DNA of 64,000 nt from Tillandsia leiboldiana (Eukaryota; Streptophyta; Magnoliopsida; Poales; Bromeliaceae): contig CM055067.1 of NCBI GenBank assembly GCA_029204045.2, positions 26,238,838 through 26,302,837 of the forward strand, written 5' to 3'. Position 1 is the stretch's first letter, and every line of letters begins with the position of its first letter. Positions 12,033 to 22,235 of the stretch are shown here, one piece after another. A program made the position numbers and the translations under genes. Under the pieces are notes generated by a model. The model was not told the origin of the DNA, did not search any database, and saw only the letters and a program-made list of their open reading frames with translations.

Positions 12033-12084
12033 TTCGGGCGCCCGAATCCGGATCCTCTTGTTTGTGGACTTCGTGCGATATATA
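12033..12084 (+). promoter_or_regulatory. Palindrome and TATA box of solo LTR C
   Basis: A perfect 14-bp palindrome TTCGGGCGCCCGAA (12033-12046) lies about 33 bp upstream of a TATA box (tatata, 12079-12084). The same palindrome occurs at 11326-11339 and 18581-18594 in LTR E, so it is a conserved promoter-proximal element of the family. Confidence 0.55.
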
Positions 12085-14381
12085 GCCCCTTTGGGCTTCT
12101 TTTTGAGGGCTTTCTCGAGCTCATCTTGGGTTGAGGCCTTAAGGAAGGTTGTTCCTCACCTTGTCCTCTACTTCTTGATGGATTCCCAGAATTTTTGGAG
12201 GCCGCGGCATCGGCGTTATCTGTGACGCGGCGCACTTCGACGCTCCTTCGTTTGTGGCTTCTACCATCGCTTTTCAGTGCGCGAGACCCCCTGAGCTACC
12301 CCGTTGGAATTTTGAGCTGATTTTTCTGGCAGCGCGTTCACGAGAGGTACGTCTTCGATTTTTGTGTTGATCACTTCGCCTCATTTTGGGTTTTTGGCAT
12401 GGTTCCCGAGGTATCTTTTGGCCCCTTGTACCGCTGTGAGGTATTGGACAGCGGTGGAGTATTGTTGGGATTTCTCAGCCTATGGGCATCGGAACGAGAC
12501 GTATGAGGACTCGATCGACATCTACGCTTCGAGAGGAACGCACCCGTATTTTTATCAGAATTTTTGGAGGTCTTTTCGAAGGTGATGTTTAAGCTTCTTT
12601 GGGACTGATTTCTGTAGAAATGTGAGTTGCGAATTGATTGGTGTACCGCGATGTTCTATTTGTATCTTGGCCTACAGGTGTCGAAACGAGCTGTATAAAT
12701 ACTCAATTTGGATCTACTCGTCGCGAGGATCGGAATCGTGATTTTTCGGGATTTTTCGGAGGACTGCACGCAGGTGAAAAAGCCCATTCTCTATGCTATT
12801 TAGGCAAAACAGCAAGTGCTGTTTGGGGTGTTTAGTGGAGTTGATTTATTGTGGTTGTGATGTTAGTTGGAGCAGAGGCTTGTGCGACCGAGTACCGAGG
12901 GTGCGGTTTTGGTGGATTTTTGATAGTGAGTGACTGCACACTTCACCGACTTCAGCTTTGCCTGCGGAAAGCGTTTCAGGTGGGTTGCTTCGTCTCCAGA
13001 ACCGGTGGACGGTTCTCTAACTATATTTGTTAGAATGCATGCATAGTTTAATGTGCAATTTTGATGATTGTGATCTAAGCATGAGAAATGGTTTGAATGA
13101 TGGGATTGAGGCTTAGTGGATAAATTGTACATGATTTATTTACCCTTATGCATGAGGGAGAGTAACAAGATAAAGATGGTTATCCTATACTAGTGGAAAA
13201 GCATGCTAGATGATGATGTTCACTTACTTGTTGGAGAATATGATTCATGAACGACTGCTCTATATTGTTTAAGCTTGTGAGCATGTATGACTAGAGTATA
13301 CTACCTTTGATTGGAAGCAAGCATGTTATGAATTGTCCCTGTTGTTGGTTCAGTTTTATGCTTAACATGATTAGAGGATTATTTATTGATTATTGGAACT
13401 TGACCTAGCACCCCGTCATATGATGCATGTTGAAACCAGACTAGTAGAGAACCTTCACTTGGGCTAGGTTCTTTTATGCTTTAGACATCCCACACCTTGC
13501 ATATTTCCTGGACATAGAGTTTCCTCGCCCGGGTAGTGGGCCGAGTGGTCAGGTTATTGTGGGACGTGTGTTGCACTCGTACCTGGGGGCTGAGTGGAGT
13601 CTGCTAGCTGAGTTTAGACCAGTGTTGGTGTTGTTGGGAACCGTTTGGGTTGACGGTGGTCCCGGGTCGTTGAGTGTCGTCCGACCAGTGTTGCTAGCCC
13701 TGAGTTGTGGGTCGATCCCGGCTGTGGAGTCTCCAGCCAGTGTGTTTAGTGTGGCGAGTTGGGTGTTTCGTTTTGGGAGCCGTTTAGGTCGACGGTGGTC
13801 CCGACTGTGGAGTATCTCCAGCCAGTGAGTTTAGTGCCACGAGTTGGTTGAGTTCGCATGTGTCTCGAGATTCGTGAGAGCTGGTTAGCCGAGTCGTTGA
13901 GAGTACTCCGACCGTCGGGCGAGATGTTTGAGGATCCTGAGTCCTTCCGTTCTGAGAGTGAGCGTGGATTTTGACTATAGCCTGCATGTGCCACCTTGAG
14001 CTCGACAGAGATGCGCGGATACCTTTTTCCTCGGTGGGGTCGCGCCCCTCGAGTGCCCCGTCCGGAGTGGGCCTATTACTTTCATATCGCGACTTGTCGA
14101 TGCTGTCCCTCTGGCTGGGCCTTTTTTAGGCAGTCACGGACGCAGTCCTTCTGGCTGGGCCAATTTTGGCAGTCACGGACGCCTTACGTAAGTGGCAGTA
14201 GGTAGGCGCATGCTTGACTGGACCCTATGAGGCAGTCAGTTCGATTGGGTCGATTGAGCACCTTGTGTGCGAGTGGTTGCATCTCTCTTCATCTGTATCA
14301 CCCCTTGAGCATTTAGATAGAGGCATAGTAGCTGTAGAGTTATTTCTTCCAGCCTTTCTTTATAGTACAGCATTGGTTACT

Positions 14382-17300
14382 GTCACGCCCCGGGGTGGAA
14401 ACTGCGACCCGGGCTCGCTAACAGATCCGCCATCTGTACGGAAACTGCCGTACAGACGAAGCGTCTAACCTGCAAAAAGAATCAACTACAGTATACAGAT
14501 GTCAGAGCTGAAAGTAAACTACTAAAAACTGAAATCCAAACACTGTACAACTGAAAATAATACAATATCCATCTCCCAAATACGATCGTATAAAAAGTCC
14601 TCTGATACAAAACTCAAAAGGGAGATATCTCCAATAAAATACATCGGTGTACAAGCTCTCAAATACAAAAGTATCCTCACTACACCAGTCTCTCAAACTG
14701 TAAAATAAAGTACAACTCTATACCTCACAACAAAGGTCTCTCAACAGAGGAAAAAGAAGTAAACTAAACAACTGAAGCTCTCCTCTGAAGGGGTACCGCT
14801 ACACTCCAACGACGGGTAGGGAACTAGCTCGCGACTCCCTCGAAAACCGGTCAGAAGGATCAGCAACTGGAGCACAGGAACAGGAGTAGAAGTCCCTGGG
14901 GAAAAATACACCACGACGGGTGTGAGAACTACTTCCCACAGTAGTTCTCAGTGGGTGCCGTCAATAAGCCCAACGGTCTGCCCACCAAGTCTACTAGAGG
15001 CAAAAGATAACAGTGCAATGAAATCTGAACAAGAAAAGCTGGAGCTACTCTACAGCTACCATGCCTCTATCTAGATGCTCAAAAAGTGGAACAGATGAAA
15101 GTAAATGTGACCACACGCACCCAAGGTGCTCAATCGACCCAATCGAACTGACTGCCTCATAGGGTCCAGTCAAGCCTGCGCCTGTCGACTAGGAACGCAC
15201 CTGCCCACTACCACACATCCACATGAGGACGGGATTTACGTGGGGCGTCCTGTCCGACTAACTCACCCCTCGCGCAAAACTGCCTCAACAGGCCCATCGT
15301 TGCATCCACTGCGAAAAACTGCCTCAACAGGCCAACCATCGTATCCACAGCGGCATCTCAGGGACGCGACTCCAACTGAGGAAAACGGCGCGGCATAGAG
15401 TATCAAACATTGGCATAAGCAGGCTATAGTCAAGATCCACGCTCACTCTCAGAACGGTAGGACTCAAGATCCCCAAATATCTCGCACAACAGTCGGAGCA
15501 CTCTCGACGACTCAGCTGATCAGCTCACACGAAACACGAGACACTAGCCTCTCCAACAGCTCGCAGCACAAAGCACACTGGCTGGAGGTACTCCACAGCC
15601 AGGAACGACCCACAACTCAGGCTAACAATACTGGTCGGACAACACTCAACGACCTGGGATCACCGTCAACCACAACGGTTCCCAACAACACTGACCGGAA
15701 GATACTCGACGGCCCGGGACTACCGTCTGCTCAACGGCTCCCTCCGACGACAGCACAACAGGGATACAAGACCTCCCGGGACTACCGTTTACCCAAACGG
15801 CTCCCGGCACAGATAAGCAACCCACTACAACTACCAGACTCCACTCTGCTCCCAAGCACGAGTGCAAATGCATCCCACACTAAAAGAAAGTCCCGACCTC
15901 TCGGCCCACTACCCGGGCGAGGATAACACTATGTCCAGGAATAGAAAAACAGTGTGGGTGTCTAAACATAAATAACCCTAGCCCAAGTGAGGATTTTCTA
16001 CTGGTCTGGTTACACATGAACCATATGACGGGGGTGCTAGGTCAAGTTCCAAAATAACTATATTAACAGATGATAAAAGGAATAACAATTCCTACTATCT
16101 AGCATGCTACACAAGAAAATAAACTATCATGCATAGTCCTACATCAGTAGAATTACTGTACAGTCCATAAAACTTGGAGATAAGGCCACCCACCTCGATT
16201 TGCCACCAATTGATCGTAGACACTTGCAATTGGCCTCCACGCGATCCGCACGTAAAACGGAGCACGGTGCCAAAATCCGCACGCAAAACGGAGTCCGCAC
16301 GCAAAAATATGAACGGTGCCGGAGTCCGCACGCAAAACGGTGCACGGTGCCTGAGTTCGCACGCAAAACGGAGTCCGCACTCAAAACGGAGCACGGTGCC
16401 GGAGTTCGCACGCAAAACGGAGCACGGTGCCAGAATTCGCACGCAAAACGAAGTCCGCACGCAAAATGGTGCACGGCGCCGGAGACCGCACGCAAAACGG
16501 TGCAGTAAAACACGGTCCCTAACACAGATAAGAGCAAGAGGGTCAATTCACTGTCCAAAAGATCGCTCTAAAACTGTGCCAAAAACACCGCAAAAACAAG
16601 TGCGGGACCTACCTCGACGCGTCGCGCCGTCCAACTGCTCCGTTGGAAAAAATCTCGCGCGCTCCACGAGGCCCACAGCGCCACGCCGCACTTCCCACCA
16701 TCTCCTCCCTCACTCTCCCTCTCGCACGGTTGAAGAAGAAAGAAAAGAAGAGGAGGAATGGCGTGCGGGAGAGAAAGAAGAAGAAGAATAGGAGGAGGAG
16801 AAAGGGGATGGTCCACGGTGCACCAGTCCACGGTGCACCGGCCAAAGGGGAGCCTCCAGCCGGCGGTCCACAGCACAAGGGCGGTGTACCAGGTCCAGAC
16901 GCGCGCGCGCGGCGCCACGTGGCCGCACCCCTGCGCGCCACGCGGGCGCGCAGCCCGCGCGCCACACGGGCGCGTGACACCGCGCCCGCGCAGGCGCGGG
17001 ACACGGGCGCGCGCCCCCGCGCGCCCGAGCGGGCGCCAGTGGGGGCCCGCCACGTGGCGGCCCCCACGTGCCCCCCCGCGCAGGCGGGCGCGCTTCCCCA
17101 GCGCGCCCGCGGCGCCAGCCTTGCCTACGCGTCCGTACGCGCCTCGAACCGCGCGCCCTTGCCGCCCCGGGATTCGTGCCGCGTCGCCACACCTCGGGAT
17201 TCGTGCCGCGTCGCCTCGAAAAACGCGCACTTCACCCGAGCTCCAAATCAAACAAGTAAATAGTCCATTCTCAACGATTTCGCGCGCTGAATCCAAAAAC

Positions 17301-17652
17301 GATGTCCATTTCTCCAAATTCTCAACCAAAAATTTGCCGAATGCCCCCGGATAGCCCACTTGATCCGATTTTCGCGCCGGGTCCAAATCTGAAGTCCGAT
17401 TTGCCAAATTCCAACTCTAAAAATTCCCGAAGGCAACCAGAGAGGTAATCTCATATCCAAACTTCGCCCGGAGTCCAAAATTGACATCCGTGTCGCGCGA
17501 AACCACTTCTAAACACTCGACGGGTCCTCCAATTTCCCACGGGATCTCCTTTTAAGCCCAAAGTCCAACACTTGTGTCCAAATTGCGCACAAACACCACC
17601 AAAGGCCACTAAACCGACAGTAATCTCCTAAGTGGGAATTCGGGTCCTCACA
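14382..17652 (-). mobile_element. Solo LTR D (G1 family), inserted in LTR C, GTTAC duplication
   Basis: On the plus strand it runs from TGTCACGCCCCGG to GGTCCTCACA and is flanked by GTTAC at 14377-14381 and 17653-17657. It is 3271 bp with no internal region, so it is a solo LTR on the minus strand. Landmarks (acagacgaagcgtc, 'ctactagaggca', 'gagcac') run in minus order. The very GC-rich stretch 16800-17230 is its U3. The long open frames there, on both strands, are composition artefacts. Confidence 0.85.
16243..16505. repeat. Tandem minisatellite, cgcacgcaaaacgg-type units
   Basis: The 14-mer cgcacgcaaaacgg and variants (cgtaaaacgg, cgcaaaatgg) recurs about ten times, alternating with agcacggtgcc or gtcc linkers, giving units of about 19 and 31-36 bp. 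It lies in solo LTR D. Confidence 0.8.
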
Positions 17653-18406
17653 GTTACTTTATGCCTCTAGTAGACTTAGTAGGCAGACCGTCGGGTCTGG
17701 TTGCGGTACCCACTGAGAACTACCTGTTGGTGTAGTTCTCACACCCGTTGGGGGTTCTCCCCCTCCTCTTTTTCGTTCTTCTCCTTTGTTTTGCAGAGTC
17801 ATTGCGGGTGTTGCTGATTCTGTTGTTGTTGTTCGAGGCGAGGGAGTCGCGAGCTAAATCCCTAACTGTATTTGGAGAGTAGCTGTACTCCCACATTGAA
17901 GATTTTGTAGTACAGTCAGTAGATTAGTTTTATTTTCCACTTTTGAGAGACTGTTGTATTGTGAGGATCTGACATGTACTGAGAGCCTGTACACTGATGT
18001 ATTATTTCAGTTTACCTCCCTGTAGAGTTTTGGGTTATTTGTATCAGAGGATTTTGTGTATGATCATATTTGGGAGATGGATATTGTATCATTATTTCCA
18101 GTTGTACAGTGTTGGATTTGAATTTTTCAGCAGTTTATTTTACAGCTCTGATATCTATTTAGCTGTAGTTTTATCTTTGCAGGTTGGACGCTTCGCCTAT
18201 GCGGGGTTTTCCGTATAGATGGCGGATCTGTTGGCGAGCCCGGGTCGCAGTTTCGACCCCGGGGCGTGACAGTAGCCGTGGACTCGGTCTAGGCTTCCCG
18301 CGCGCCGTACGGCTGCACCCGGTGTGCCACGAGTCGCCACGGGATTGGGCGGACGTGCGCGTGCGGCTGACCCGGCGTGGTCAGCGCGGCGCATGTCTCC
18401 TTTCCA

Positions 18407-18479
18407 CGTGGTGTCGCGCGATTGGGCGACGCCCACCCGCTCCGCCAGCCTGGCACGCCACGTGGCGCCGCGCGATTGG
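18407..18479 (-). promoter_or_regulatory. Two exact ERSE modules in LTR E
   Basis: On the minus strand both 18407-18425 and 18461-18479 read exactly CCAAT-N9-CCACG, and the second box is the full palindrome CCACGTGG (a G-box). The modules repeat with a 54-bp period. A degenerate third copy is at 18330-18348. The family's 14-bp palindrome follows at 18581. Confidence 0.65.
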
Positions 18480-20205
18480 CCGGCGCCAACCACCCCAGCG
18501 GGCGGGCCAGGTGGTGCGATCCGGCGGTTTCGGGCGCTATGCGATCTGCCGCCATGCGTCCCTTTTTCGGGTCCAAAAGTTTCGGGCGCCCGAATCCGAA
18601 AGTTGGTACTTTTGGATTTCGGCTGTAAATATCCCCCCTTAGGCTTCATTTGTGGGATTTTTGAGCTGGTTTCTGGGGCATCCTTTGACAGGGAGTTTCT
18701 ACGTCGAGTCTTCTTCACGTTTTGGCATCTCGGAGGATTTTTAGATGTCGTTTCATATTTTTTCCTCCCTGACTCCGCAAGCTTCGACGCTTCTTCGACA
18801 CCGATCTTTTTCGTCGACTCTTCGTCCACGAGCTCCCCGAGCTGAGTTCTTGGAGTTTTTCGTCGCTTTTTGGATTGGGAGCTTCACGAGAGGTAGGCCT
18901 TCGACTTTGGTATTTTGTGCTTTTCTTTGTTTTGGGTTTTTTTGGGTCTTTACTTAGCATCTTTGGACCCTTTTCCTGCTGCGGATTTTTTCTGGACAGC
19001 GGACCATATTTTTGCTTTTTCTCGGCTTCCGGGTGGCGGAATTTGGTGTATGAGGACTCGATTCCTATCTACACTTCGCAACGATCACAGCCGTATTTTT
19101 CTTGGAATTTTTAGAGGGCATCTCGCATGTAGTATTTAACTGTTTTGTGGACAAATTTGCGGCAATGTTGTCGTTTTGGTGATTTGAGGCTTACCGCGGT
19201 GTTTGACTTGTATCTCAGTGACCGGGAGGAGTTTTCGGGTGTTTTCGGGTTCGTTGGAATCGTGGGAACCTAAGGATCATGTACGTCCAGTTTGGCTCAT
19301 TCGGACTTCGGATCGACGCACACATCTAGGCGGGTTTGTTTTTCTCCAAAACCGCGGATTTCCTATTAATTATAATATGATAGGACTTAGCATGCTAGTA
19401 TAGGTGCTGTTATTGTTGTATCATATTATTGATAGTATTGTGGAACTTTGACTAGCACCCCATCATATGTTGCATGATTTTGACCAGACTAGTAGAAGAC
19501 CCTCACTTGGGCTAGTTGTTGTATTTAGTCATCCCTACACACTTTATTATTGCTTTCCTGAACATAGTGTTTCTCCTCGCCCGGGTAGTGGGCCGAGTGG
19601 TCGGGATAGTGTATGATGCATGTTGCGCTCGTGCCTTGGGGCCGAGTGGAGTCTGGTAGCTGAGGTCAGATCAGTACTAGAGTTAGGGAGCAGTGGGTAG
19701 ACGGTGATCCCGAGCCGTGGAGTTTCCGGCTGATGTTGTTAGTGATGGATCGATGTTGTTGCCGATCTGATTGATCGTAGATTTGGACTATAGCCTGCAG
19801 GAGCCATATTGAGCTCGACAGAGATGCGCAGATACATTCCTCAGTGGGGTCGCTCCCCTCGAGTGCCGCTTCGGAGTGTTACGGCATTTTGGTTTTGGCA
19901 TATTTCGTGAGTCAAGTCAGTGAGTTGAGTCGGAGTCTTAAAGGGATCAAATTGTCAATCAGCATTCAAAGACTTAGAGAAGATTCAACAAGAGCTCAAG
20001 TTGACACTCAGTGTCTTGAGTCTTGAAGATTGAAGTTGAAGAATTGTGGATCAGTTACATCAATCTCAAGAAGAAAGTATTCAAAAGGATCAGGTATGGT
20101 TAACTAAATAATTTTGGTGATCCGAATACTTTCTTATAGTATAGAAACACTTGGAAGAATTTTTAATTTCATAATAATCAAAAACTGGTGTTCGGACATG
20201 TTCAG

Positions 20206-20427
20206 GATCCGGATCAGGGCCAACGATCCGGATCCCGAAGGTTGTTGCTTCATACAAGACTTCGATCCGGATCCTCGCAATTTCCGATCCGGATCCCGAA
20301 TGTTAAGTTTTCTGATTTGTATGAACGATCCGGATCGGGCAATGCGATCCGGATCCCGAACCCTTGGTTTTCTGGAATCGTCAATCTCGTTACGACGATC
20401 CGGATCGCAGTAAATCCGATCCGGATC
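20206..20427 (+). promoter_or_regulatory. Array of eight GATCCGGATC palindromes (Copia1 U3)
   Basis: Eight perfect copies of the 10-bp palindrome lie in 222 bp, ending about 65 bp before the TATA box. The bases between copies are unrelated, so only the palindrome is repeated. Sireviruses are known for CGG-cored palindrome repeats in their LTRs. A regulatory role (dimeric factor binding) is inferred. The same array is at 36207-36428 in the 3' LTR. Confidence 0.7.
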
Positions 20428-20492
20428 GCCGTCCTGAAAATTCCCAGATAAGGTAAGTTTTTGATTCTTATCTCTTTCCAAAGGTTTCTAAA

Positions 20493-20502
20493 CTATAAAT
20501 AG
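20493..20502 (+). promoter_or_regulatory. Copia1 TATA box
   Basis: ctataaatag, a near-ideal plant TATA box, repeated at 36494-36503 in the 3' LTR. The element's RNA should start about 30 bp downstream. Confidence 0.7.
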
Positions 20503-20750
20503 ACACTTAGGGTTTCTCAAAAACGTGGGAGCTACGGCCGATCTTTTTATAAAACTCTTGAGAGCAACCCTAGAGGCTAGGTTTTTATCGATCTTCTTAA
20601 TAGCCTCTTTTAGGTCAATTCGACGGTTCTTCCAAGATCTATCTTTTGTCGAATTGATCTAATCTTTGCTTAGAGATTTTTCCCATGGATCTTCATTGAT
20701 AATCTAAGCAAAGGATCACCATCGAAGTCAATATTCTTATCGACTGAGTT

Positions 20751-20856
20751 TGCGTCGTGGATTCGACGTGGCATCGTGGATTCGGTGTGCTAAAGGCGTT
20801 TCGTGGATTCGAAACGTGTGCTCGTGGATTCGAGTGGCGTTCGTGGATTCGAACGT
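20751..20856 (+). other. Array of five TGGATT-loop hairpins in the Copia1 leader
   Basis: Five inverted repeats each enclose the identical loop TGGATT. Stems: CGTCG/CGACG (20753-20768), CATCG/CGGTG with one G-T wobble (20772-20787), CGTTTCG/CGAAACG (20797-20816), CTCG/CGAG (20821-20834) and CGTTCG/CGAACG (20838-20855). Stem sequences differ but always pair, while the loop does not change. The array is about 225 nt downstream of the expected RNA start. It is repeated at 36752-36857. Confidence 0.75.
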
Positions 20857-20889
20857 GTGCAGTGGGCGTGCAAAATCGGTGGAGCGTGA

Positions 20890-21083
20890 GGTCCAAGAAA
20901 TTGAAGGAGGGGTTAAATCCGTGGAGACGGTAATCACCTTGTTATTCTTCTTTTCTTAGGGATTGTTATTGCGCGGATATCCAACCGGTCAGCGCAAGGT
21001 CCGAAGAAGCTGAAGGAGGGGTTGAGTCCGTGGAGTCGGTAATCACCTTGTTATTCTTCTATTCTTAGTGGATTGTTATTGCG
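20890..21083 (+). repeat. Tandem duplication in Copia1 U5
   Basis: Two units of about 85 bp, about 109 bp apart, share gtcc(a/g)aagaa, gaaggaggggtt, ggtaatcaccttgttattc and ggattgttattgcg. Copia2 has only a single, weaker equivalent. Confidence 0.75.
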
Positions 21084-21273
21084 TGTTGGTCCCGTGGTTT
21101 TTCTCCTGGATTGGAGTTTCCACGTAAATCTCGGTGTGTTGTTTTTATTTTCCGCATTGGTTTTTATTTTGCACTGAGATTTGGTTTTATAAGTATTACA
21201 CCTATTCACCCCCCCCCCTCTAGTTGTTTGATAGTACCTATTTAGATCCTTATGGATCCATAATAACTCTACA

Positions 21274-21290
21274 ATTGGTATCAGAGCGGG
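21274..21290 (+). other. Copia1 primer-binding site
   Basis: attggtatcagagcggg follows the 5' LTR directly. TGGTATCAGAGC is complementary to the 3' end of initiator Met-tRNA, the usual plant LTR-element primer. Confidence 0.85.
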
Positions 21291-21307
21291 TTTTAGGTTT
21301 ATCTATC

Positions 21308-22235
21308 ATGATGGGTGAAAGTGGTAATATTTATAGACCTCCTCTTTTTGATGGGACTAATTATGCTTATTGGAAAGTGCGGATGAGGGCTTTTCTCATC
21401 GCAATTGATGAGCGGGTATGGCAATCCGTGGAATATGGTTGGGTGCATCCTGTTGAGGAAGTAGGAAATTCTACTACCCCAAAACCTCGCTCTAGATGGT
21501 CCAAAGAGGAATTTGAAAGATCTTCTTACAATGGGAAAGGTATGAACGCTTTATTTAATTCTCTTTCCTCGACTAAGTTCACAAGAATTTCCGCGTGTGA
21601 AACCGCGAAGGAAATTTGGGATATTCTCAAAATTACACATGAGGGTACTAATCTTGTAAAAATTCAAAAGCTCCAGATGCTTACAAGTCAATTTGACTCT
21701 ATTCATATGGAAGAGCATGAATTGTTTACAGATTATTACACTAGACTTCAAGATGTAATAAATACATGTGCTAATTTAGGAGAAAAGATCCCGGAGTCGA
21801 AAATTGTAAGAAAGATACTTCGGACTCTTCCGGAACGGTTTAGGGCAAAGGTTACCGCCATTGAAACCGTTAGTCATCCGGATGAGATGAGTATAGAGGA
21901 ATTAGTAGGTGCTTTGCAAACTTATGAAATGACTTTTCCTACTAATCAAGTTTCTTCCAAGTCTTCTTCTAAGCTTACAGGTATTGCATTCAAATCAACA
22001 AAGGAAGAAGATAGCGAATCAAGTTCCGACGATGAAATCTCTTTTGCCGATTTTGAAGAACAATTGGCGCGGATCACAAAGAAATTTCGTCGGAAATTTT
22101 GGAAGAATCGAACCGATGGATCTTTATCCACGAAACCATCTAAAGGATCATCGGGTTCTAAATCCTCTAACCTCAAAAGCCTTGCAAAACCTTCTAAGGA
22201 AAAAGATGAATTCGAAGGGGAAATCCGATGTTATA
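21308..22235 (+). pseudogene. Copia1 gag, N-terminal part, interrupted by the nested chromovirus
   Basis: Encodes the Gag structural protein of a Sirevirus-type Copia element. Visible are the N-terminal motif FDGTNYAYWKVRMRAF, a UBN2-type gag core (about residues 10-220, with WDILKITHEGTNLVKIQKLQ and KILRTLPERFRAK), then a Ser-rich acidic stretch and a basic stretch. The start chosen is the first of two adjacent ATGs, 34 bp after the LTR and near the primer site. The frame runs open to the TTATA target site at 22231-22235, just after the first Cys of a CCHC zinc knuckle, and then hits a stop two codons into the inserted LTR. Reading continues in the same frame at 33200. It is closely related to the Copia2 Gag at 42674. 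Confidence 0.85.

Larger units (their letters stand above)
11378..18271 (+). mobile_element. Solo LTR C (G1 family) with GTAGC target duplication
   Basis: It starts TGTGAGGACCC and ends GGGGCGTGACA and is flanked by GTAGC at 11373-11377 and 18272-18276. It is interrupted by solo LTR D at 14382-17652. Without that insertion the LTR is about 3.6 kb. With TG..CA termini, a perfect 5-bp duplication and no internal region, it is a solo LTR left by LTR-LTR recombination. A GC-rich U3 (11660-12050) precedes a TATA box at 12079. Confidence 0.8.
19877..21273 (+). repeat. Copia1 5' LTR
   Basis: The U3 contains eight GATCCGGATC palindromes (20206-20427) followed by a TATA box at 20493-20502. The presumed R-U5 contains the five-hairpin array (20751-20856) and a tandem duplication (20890-21083). 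The LTR ends CTCTACA directly before the primer-binding site. The matching 3' LTR is at 35878-37272. Confidence 0.9.

Noticed and set aside
16568..17407. Long overlapping open frames on both strands (up to 279 residues)
   Set aside because: Open in several frames at once, Arg/Ala/Pro/Gly-rich, in the GC-rich U3 of solo LTR D; no start context, domain or conservation seen.
20206..20856. Possible CRISPR-like array
   Set aside because: Repeats are 6-10 bp, with irregular spacing, lie in LTRs of a plant retrotransposon and are palindromic or hairpin units; no cas genes.
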